Source of the DNA: Tetracentron sinense
Lineage: Eukaryota; Streptophyta; Magnoliopsida; Trochodendrales; Trochodendraceae
NCBI GenBank assembly: GCA_015143295.1
Contig: CM026560.1
Location: 374,501-438,500, forward strand
DNA length: 64,000 nt
Reading direction: 5' to 3'
Shown piece after piece: positions 25,501 to 33,900 of the stretch. Every line of letters begins with the position of its first letter. Positions within the stretch are counted from its first letter, which is position 1. The notes beneath the pieces are model-generated. The model had not been told where the DNA came from, ran no database searches, and saw nothing but the letters and a program-made list of their open reading frames with translations. A program made the translations under genes and the position numbers.

Positions 25501-27960
25501 ACTTAAGTTAGAGAGCACGGATGCTTGACAATCACATTCGAAAGATAACAAGATGTAAGAACACTAAGATGCAAGAACACTAAGCTGTGCCGTAATGTAA
25601 CACATCGTGAATGTAATCTGACAAATGATATTTTATATGATGAACTATGGTGACTTGTGGTGGGACACCAAGCTCAAAGGACATTTCATTAATATAAGCC
25701 ACTGGTTTGCTCAGATGACAATTCCTTTTGATGAGCCACATGTGTCCCGTGATGAGTACCTTGTTCAGATGAAAAACCATTTGATATTGCATTGCATTCA
25801 AGACATCTCATTAAACACTTGATCATTTCACTCGCCTTATCACTAAATAATTTATGAATAAACTCAAGAACAAATGGATGTAAATGAATCCACTGTGCAT
25901 CTTATAATTTTATTGAAACAATTGCCTCAAATTCATAATGTTCCAAGACTTTTGGATTACATTACTTTATAAATCTTTAAGATAACATACTCCAAGGCTC
26001 CCAAGACGATCCACAATGTATGGTCCTTCCCAGTTAGGCCCTAGCTTTCCGTTGTTGATTTCACGAGTACTCTGGAAGACTTTTCGAATGACGAGATCTC
26101 CGACTTGAAGAACTCTCCTCCGCACTTTCTTGTTGTATGCCTTTCTCAATTGCTGCTGGTATCTCTCCATCTGGATACTAGCATCTTCTCGTCTTTCTTC
26201 TAATAGATCCAGGCGAATAGTCACTAACTCAATATTCTTGTCCTTCTCTCCCGTCTTCTTGCTACTTCGAGAACGTATTGTGGGCAGACTGATCTCCGTA
26301 AGGATAACGACCTTCATTCCATACGCCAAGGAGAATGAAGTTTCATTTGTAGGACTCCGAGGCGTTGGCACTATACCCCCACAGCATGTTATGCAACTCA
26401 CTGGTCCACTTCTCCTTGGAATCTTCTAATCTTCTCTTGAGTGCATTCAAAAGACTCTTATTAGCTGCCTCGGATAGACCATTCCCTTGAGGATAATAGG
26501 GTGACGAGAAGATATGCTTAATCTTAAGCTCCTTGCAAAATTCAGCAATGACTTTCCCTATGAACTGTTTCCCGTTGTCAGAGATGATAGACTGAGGAAT
26601 GTCAAACCTGTAGATGATATGCTCTCAGATAAATTTCTTCACTTCCTACTCTCTGATGCATGCAAGGGGGATAACTTCTATCAAGTGAGAGAAGTAATCT
26701 GTGGCCACTAACAGAAAGATCATATTACTAGGGGCTTTGGGAAAAGGTCCCACAATGTCAAGCCCCCAATGTGCAAATGGTAATGGCTGAGACACAGTAT
26801 TGAGCTCTTGAGCTGGAGCATGGATCAATCGAGCATAACTTTGACATTGGCTACACTTCTTCACGTACTTCTAAGCATCAGCTTGCATATAAGGCCAAAA
26901 ATACCCTTGCCCTAGAGCACAGTGAGCAATTGTCCATCCTCCAGAATGAATGTCACAAATTCCTTAATGGAGCTCGGCAAGAATCCTCTCAACATCTACA
27001 GGATGAACACACTTTAGAAGAGGCCCTCCAAATGATTTTTTATACAGCTCTCCATGCAAGAAGACGTAACGAGGTGCTTTGTACTGTATCTGACTTGACT
27101 TTCTTGCATCGATAGGGAGGACTCCGTCCTTCAAATACGCTGTCAAGCCCGTCATCCAGCTCGACACCAGGTTAATAAATAAAACTTTCCGTTGTAACTG
27201 TAGCTCGATAGAAGGATATTCCTTATACTCTACAAGGACTACCTTTGATTCATCAGTCTACAACATGGAAGCAATATAGGCTAAAGCATCCGCATGTCTG
27301 TTGTCATCTCTCCGAATATGATTGATTTCGACAACATCAAAGCATCACATTGATCACGTAGAAGTGCAGCATAGTGTCTCATTCGATCATCTTTGCATTT
27401 ATAGACGTCATTCATTTGGTTCACCACGAGTTGAGAATCACAGAATACCCTCAGCTTTGAGATCCTCAAATCTTGTGCACTTTGCAGCCCAAGCAGCAAT
27501 GCTTTATACTCAGCTTCACTGTTTGAGGCAGAAAAGCCTAAGCGCGTCATCTTCTGAACTTTAACATTTTCTGGGCTAATGAGCACAGCACCAAACCCTG
27601 AACCACTGGAGTTTGAAGATCCGTCTACATAAAAGACCCACTCATTCCACGTTGTCATCCCGTCCTGCACATGCACACCGTCCTGCTCAACGTTCCCGTC
27701 CTCAACATCGTCTAGAAGCTCGTGACGATCAAGATATACATTTGCCCCAACTTCTTCTACGAGAAAGTCGGATAAGAAACTCGTCATGCCTTGCTCTTTC
27801 TCTGAGATCCTTCCTCAATACAGAATGTCAAATTCATTGAGTGCCAGAGCCCACTTTGACATCCATCCTGCTAATTCGGGTCGTCACAGCAAGATTTTCA
27901 AGGGATACGTTGTGATGACAATGATAGCCTCGGCCCTGCCCTGCCCCGCCCTTACTGCCT

Positions 27961-27999
<39 letters not shown>

Positions 28000-30900
28000 A
28001 TTAAAGTGGTTTCAGGGCGGGGCACCAAAGCGGGGTATACTAAAACTGCCCCCGCCCTGCCCCCGATTTATTTGGAAAAAAACCACCCCTATAGGGGTGG
28101 GTCATATTGCCATCCCTAGTTATCGGGTTGTATCTCCTTCATATCAGGCCTCCTTTTAGCAATTAATTCTGTGACTATTCCTCGGTCTATTCGTGCTACT
28201 CTTCTTCATCCCGAGTGGAAAGGTGCTATGGTTGACAAGATAAATACCCTTCAGTCTAAGCATACATAGGATATGGTTCCTCTTCTATCTGGGAAAAAAC
28301 CTGTGGGTTGCCGTTGGGTCTTCATAGTCAAACATAACTTTGATAGCAGTATTACTTAGTACAAGGCTCGTCTTGTTGCCCGAGGTTTTACTCAGACTAA
28401 TGGGCTTGACTACAATGTTACTTTTGCTCATGTGGCCAAACTGACTTTTGTTGGTGTCCTACTCTCTTGCGGCGAATCAGAGTTGGCTTCTCTATCAGTT
28501 GGACATCAAGAATACCTTTCTTAATGGGCATCTCACTGAGAAAGTATATATGGACCCCCCCTCCTGGTTTCCTGCTTCAGGGGGAGTCTGGGAAGGTTTG
28601 TAGACTGCGGAAGTCTATATATGGTTTGAAGTAGTCACCTAATGCTTGGTGTCATCACTTCACTGAAGTGATCTTGAGTATGGGTTTTCAGCGATGTCAC
28701 TCTGATCATATTGTCTTCATTCATTATGGTACCTCAAGTCGCACTATACTTCTGGAATATGTTGATGATATCATTTTGACTGGTGATCAGGGGCGGGGAG
28801 GGGCCATGGCCCCCCAAAAATTTTGTAATTCCTTATGGCTTGGTAGGAAATAGTGAACCCCACAATTTTTTAAAAATTATTTTTAGTATACTAGCCCCCC
28901 CCCCCCCCCCCAATTTTTTTGTCATGTATATAGTGGGCCCTCCAATGGAGTCCGGTTAAGCCCTTTAGGTCGCCACATGTCCCTATTGACACCCCTTAAC
29001 TATGGTTAAAATTCACCCACTCTTAGAGTTCACCTACTTATCCTTGGTTTTTTTAAAAAAATATTTAAAAGAATTTAACCTAAGGAGTTAATGAATTTTA
29101 ACTAGGGTTTGAAAAAAATTGATATTTTTTTTTATAAAAAAAAACAAGAATAGGTGGGTGAATCTTAACCACAGTTAAGGGGTATCAATAGGGACACGTG
29201 GTGTCCTCAAGAACATCATCTGGAAAAAATTCTTTAAATAAAAAAATTACCCAAAAAACATTTCCTTGGGGGCTACACCTCTGAACCCCCAAGTTGTGGA
29301 CCTTCAAATCCATTAGTTTTTTTATACGCGTATTTTGGCCCCACAATGAAAAATTCCTGGCTCCGCCCTTGCTGGTGATGACTCCTCTTTTATCTCTCAT
29401 GCTAAGAGTGAGCTAGGGCGTACCTTTGATGTCAAAGACCTGTGTCATTTAAAGTGCTTTCTTGGTCTAGAGATTGCTCGATCTAAGAAGGGAATTTTTC
29501 TGTCACAGTCGAAGTATGTTCTTGATCTCCTGAGTGATACTTCTTGGAGGCAACTTGGTTGCGTGGAAGAGCAAAAAGCAACCCATTGTTTCTCGCTCTA
29601 GTGCTGAAGTAGAATATCGGGCTCTTGCTTATGACACTTGTGAAGTTCTGTGGTTTCGTTCTCTCCTTTCCAAGTTAGGGTTTCCTCTTAAAGGCCCTAT
29701 ATCGTTATATTGTGATAATGAGGTTGCCGCGAAGATTGTCTCTGATTCTATGTTTAATGAGAGGACAAAGCACATTGAGGTTGATATTCATTTTCTCTGA
29801 GAGAATGTTCGGGATTGTTCTCTATCTCTTCAACATGTTTCGTCTTCTCAACAACTTGATGACATCTTTATCAAGCTTGTTGGCCCTATTATCCTCCAGG
29901 ATATTACTTTCAAGGTAGGCATGCTTAATGTTTATGCTCCAGCTTGAAAGGTAGTGTTGATATATGTAATATCAAGGGTATAGTTGTAAAAAGGTATATA
30001 TGTAATATTCTCTTAATATAAGATGTTAGTAGGGTTCTCTATCCCTTACTAAGCAATTTACCATAATCTCTATTCTTTCCTCTCTTTCTCTTCTTCTATA
30101 AGAAACCTAACTCTCTAACCCTAAATCTCTAAACCCAATCTCCAACTAGAACAATATTTGGTAGTTCCTTCTAGAATATCTCTAATGCCAAAAGTTGACA
30201 ATCCACTCTATCTTGTTCTTTTAGGTAGTCATATATTATGGTTGAAGGAAAAAGAATCCATAACATGGTGTGTCTCCTTAATGTGGTAAGTCTCCTTAAT
30301 TAATAATCATGCTAACTCTTGATATGGTAAGTCTCCTTAATTAATAATTAAATGGTGTGTCTCAAATCCTTGTCGCACATGTCCATTACACCATTGTTAG
30401 AAAATCCTTAGGGTCTACCTAACAAAACCTTACACTACCTCATTTAATTAGCTATACCTAAGGCTTCAGGTTGGCTAACACGTAACAGTGTCCACAGTCC
30501 AAGAATGAGATTGAAAAGGAACAAGAAAAGAGATTTTTAAGAGTAAGACTAACTTATCCGTCTTATTAAAAATAAAAATAAAAAAGAGGAAAGACTAGAA
30601 TCATCATTTCCGCAGTCAGCAGTCTTAATAAGATTTTTCAGAGCTTTGTAACATCTACTGCCAACTAATAATTAATCATCATTAATAACATCAAACAAGT
30701 GAATAACTAACCAAAAGATAACTTCAAAGTTCAACAAGTGAACAACTGACCTCGGAAGAAAGTGAGAGAACGTAATTGTTTGGTTACAAATTCTTTGGAT
30801 CTCTTTTATCAAATTGTGATTCTTCTCATTCATCGCGTCAAAGTATAGAGCAAGGGAAATATCTTTGCTAGAAAGTTCCCCAGGCCATTTGCATGCATAA

Positions 30901-33900
30901 AAGTCCTTACATGCCTGAGTGTAGAATCAATAAGATTGTGGGCTTAGGAGAAGACCATTATAATAAAGTATTTGAGCTCCAAAAACCCAAGATTCTAAGC
31001 CTAAAACATGAAGCATTCCCTTACTTTGATTAATGGATAAAGACTTTATAAATATGAAATAACTACAAAATATCTGACCTACTCCACATACACTAAATAA
31101 GAGTGTTTTAAAAGTGTGTGAGGCTATCCACATACACTAAATAAGAGTGTTTTAAAAGTGTGTGAGGCTAACGCCTTGAGGCAAGCCTCAAGGAAAATGC
31201 ATTGAGGCTTAAATCCCAAGAGACATGCCTTCAAGCCTCAAGTGTGAGGCACATGCCTTACTCCTTGACACTCGGTTTATACCTAAAGCATGCACCTCAT
31301 ACATTTTCCAACAATATAATTCTAGTCACATAACTTGGTTTTTTTTTTTTTTGCTAGGATCCCAACTTCTCCATATGAACTGATAAGTGATAAGTGATAA
31401 GTGATAACTGAACAACACCTACCTCTTAATATGTATATGAACCAAAAGTAACTTTAAAGTGTAGCTTTTGTTTGCCTTTGTTAATTTGTTTCCCTATATT
31501 ATGGTTGGATTATTTATATATGTGTGTGTGTGTTGTAAGAGATTTGATAACACATGATTTAAGTGAAGTTATCTTTACTATTATAATGCGAGAGGCGCAG
31601 GCATAGATGATTTTTCCAAAATTCCCATACTGCCCTTATATTAAAACAAAATTTTAATTTAATGTTTTGCTTTAATTCCCAAACTACCTCTTGCCTTTGA
31701 TTTAATTTTCAAACTACCCCTTGCTCATCTATCTATTTAGAATCACAGCCAATCGCGATTGAACTCGATAGAGTTCAATTGCACTCGCGGGTTAACACAT
31801 GTCCCTTTTAACTCCTATTAACTCCTTCCCCTCGCTCTCACGTGCATCGCACGTGCCACTAGCGAGTTCAATTGCACCTGCGGGTTAACACGTGTCCCTT
31901 TTAACTCCTATTAACTGTGGTTAACTCCTTCCCCTCGCTCTCACGTGCATCGCACATGCCACCCGCTAGTAGCTTTTAATAGACAAAATGTTAGAACAAA
32001 ATTCATGTTGCTGACCCCAAGTATTTATGGTTGGAAGGATATGTGATATATATGTTTTTTTTTCATATATATATATATCTGTAAGAGACCCGTAGAAATA
32101 TGAAAAAAAACATATATATCACATATCCTTCCAACCATATGATCCAAACATCCAACGGTTGTAATCATGTGACTGTTTATATGGGAGAGGGTAGTTTGGG
32201 AAATAGTATTTTTTTTAAACCATATCTCCTCCTTCCTACGAGAATCTTTTGCCTCTCTCTCTCTCTCATTCCCGGGCCGGCTACACAAGGATCTGATTGC
32301 TCCAAATACCCTTTGATCCCCTTTATGGAGGTGGAGATGGGGGACTTGCATTACGCAATGGTTTTCAACATAATTCAGGATTACCCATAAAGTGTGTGCA
32401 GTGAATTTGCCATTGAGGTCAGAAATAGGACGACTGAAATTGTTGAAGGAGACATTGAACTTCTAAAAGTTGGTAAAATCAAATTTGGGTATCTCTCCAC
32501 TATGCTGATTGTTTTGAGCAAGAAATGATATCAAACCTGAAAGGTGGGGCAAATCCGGCAACTCTCCAGAGAAACTGTTGTTAGAGCTTTTTCAAATCAT
32601 TAACCCTGGATAGAGACTCAGGGAGGTTACGGTAGAACCGATTCCCACTTATATAAAAGTGGGTCAGTTGTTTGCAGTTTGCAATCTCTACTGGGATCTC
32701 TCCATCAATATAGTAGTCATTACAAGTAAAGAAAGCAAGAAACTGCACTATGCAGCATAGTTCAAAAACCCGAAAACTCGACTCGACCCGAAAGTTAGCC
32801 GGGTCGAGTAAGTCGGAAAACTCGAAAAAAAATCGACTCGGTCCAACTCGGAATATATATGTAATAACTTAAAAATTTTGGGTTAAAAGAACTCAAAGTA
32901 CGTTGGTTTTACAGCTTCAAACAACAACATTAGGTTTAACAAAACCCATAGTAAGTTGTTTTTGTAGACCCTAAAAAATATGATGCCAAAATAGTGTGAC
33001 ATTTTAGTTTAGGTTTTAAAAAATGATAAAAATACCCTTCTATGACTCGACCTAGTATGGAGAGTCGAAAAACTCGGCTAGACTCGATCGAGTCACCTGA
33101 GTGACTCGGTAAATAGTGTCTCCTTCGAGTTTTGAGGCAACTCGACTCGAAATTCAGCCGAGTCGAGTAACTCGGCCAAGTTACTCGGGTGACTCGCTGA
33201 GTTTTCGAACTATGCTATGCAGAGTGCAGTGGCATCAAGAGTTCCGGTAAGGTTGAACCCATCAAGAATGATTTTTTTCACTGAAACCAAATGGGTATCA
33301 CACTCCACACTGGTCCATTGGTTGGTGCAAGGATTGGACGTCAAGTTCCAACCCCGTATCAGATCTCGATTAACCTTACTATGTGAGAGTTCCCCAAAGA
33401 ATTTAATTAGAGATCTCTTAACCTCTTCTTCTTCAGATCACACGGAGCAGCAGAAAGACTGAGAGATAATCAGAGAGAGGGGATGGAGACAGAGAGATAT
33501 GCAAGAGAAATGCCCGCTAGAGAGAGAGGCGATGGAGGGAGAGAATGCCCAAGAGAAACGCCCGCTAGAGAGAGAGAGGCGATGGAGAGAGAGGATGCCG
33601 GAGTGGAGAGAGAGGAGAACGTGTTCTTCTCTCTTTAGGATACTAAAGATAGAGATAATCTTTTAAAAAATACTAATTTTCCTTAAATGCCCTTATAGAT
33701 ATAAAAGGGTGCGTGATTGGAACCGATAGATCGGGAGATCCATCGATTGTAACTTGTAAGCATATGTGAACTTAAATGTTTTATATCATATGTCAATAGA
33801 TCCCTTTATATATACTAGCGGGTGGCACGTGCGATGCACGTGAGAGCGAGGGGAAGGAGTTAACCATAGTTAATAGGAGTTAAAAGGGACACGTGTTAAC

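Larger units (their letters stand above)
21397..27930 (-). mobile_element. Gypsy-R: minus-strand Tat/Retand-like gypsy, truncated, with antisense ORF
   Basis: Minus-strand order: end of RT-RNase H (27930-27800), second RNase H (27787-27281), integrase (about 27170-25967), untranslated region, then a plus-strand antisense ORF (22820-25200) and LTR-like sequence (21397 to about 22650). An extra RNase H plus an antisense ORF between pol and the 3' LTR is the known layout of Retand-type Tat elements. The 5' half (LTR, gag, protease, RT) is missing, cut at about 27930 by a GC-rich repeat. Stops show it is inactive. Confidence 0.78.
28119..29800 (+). pseudogene. Copia-C reverse transcriptase-RNase H remnant
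   Basis: It includes PVGCRWVF near 28300, [17 protein letters not shown] near 28365, [20 protein letters not shown] and [11 protein letters not shown] (YVDD, about 28755-28790). After the MITE come [12 protein letters not shown] and [26 protein letters not shown], and CDNEVAAKI at the RNase H end. It has frameshifts and stops and is inactive. Confidence 0.85.
28119..30147 (+). mobile_element. Copia-C: 5'-truncated copy of the Copia-B family
   Basis: It begins inside the RT entry region (homologous to 9960) and runs to a 3' LTR (29955-30147). Gag, protease and integrase are absent. A hAT MITE (28788-29371) splits it, and about 300 bp of RT/RNase H equivalent to 16341-16700 is deleted near 29540. 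Confidence 0.88.

Noticed and set aside
32390-33430. Functional LRR receptor kinase
   Set aside because: Only the N-terminal repeats remain, with a stop, frameshifts and a MITE inside; no transmembrane or kinase region follows.
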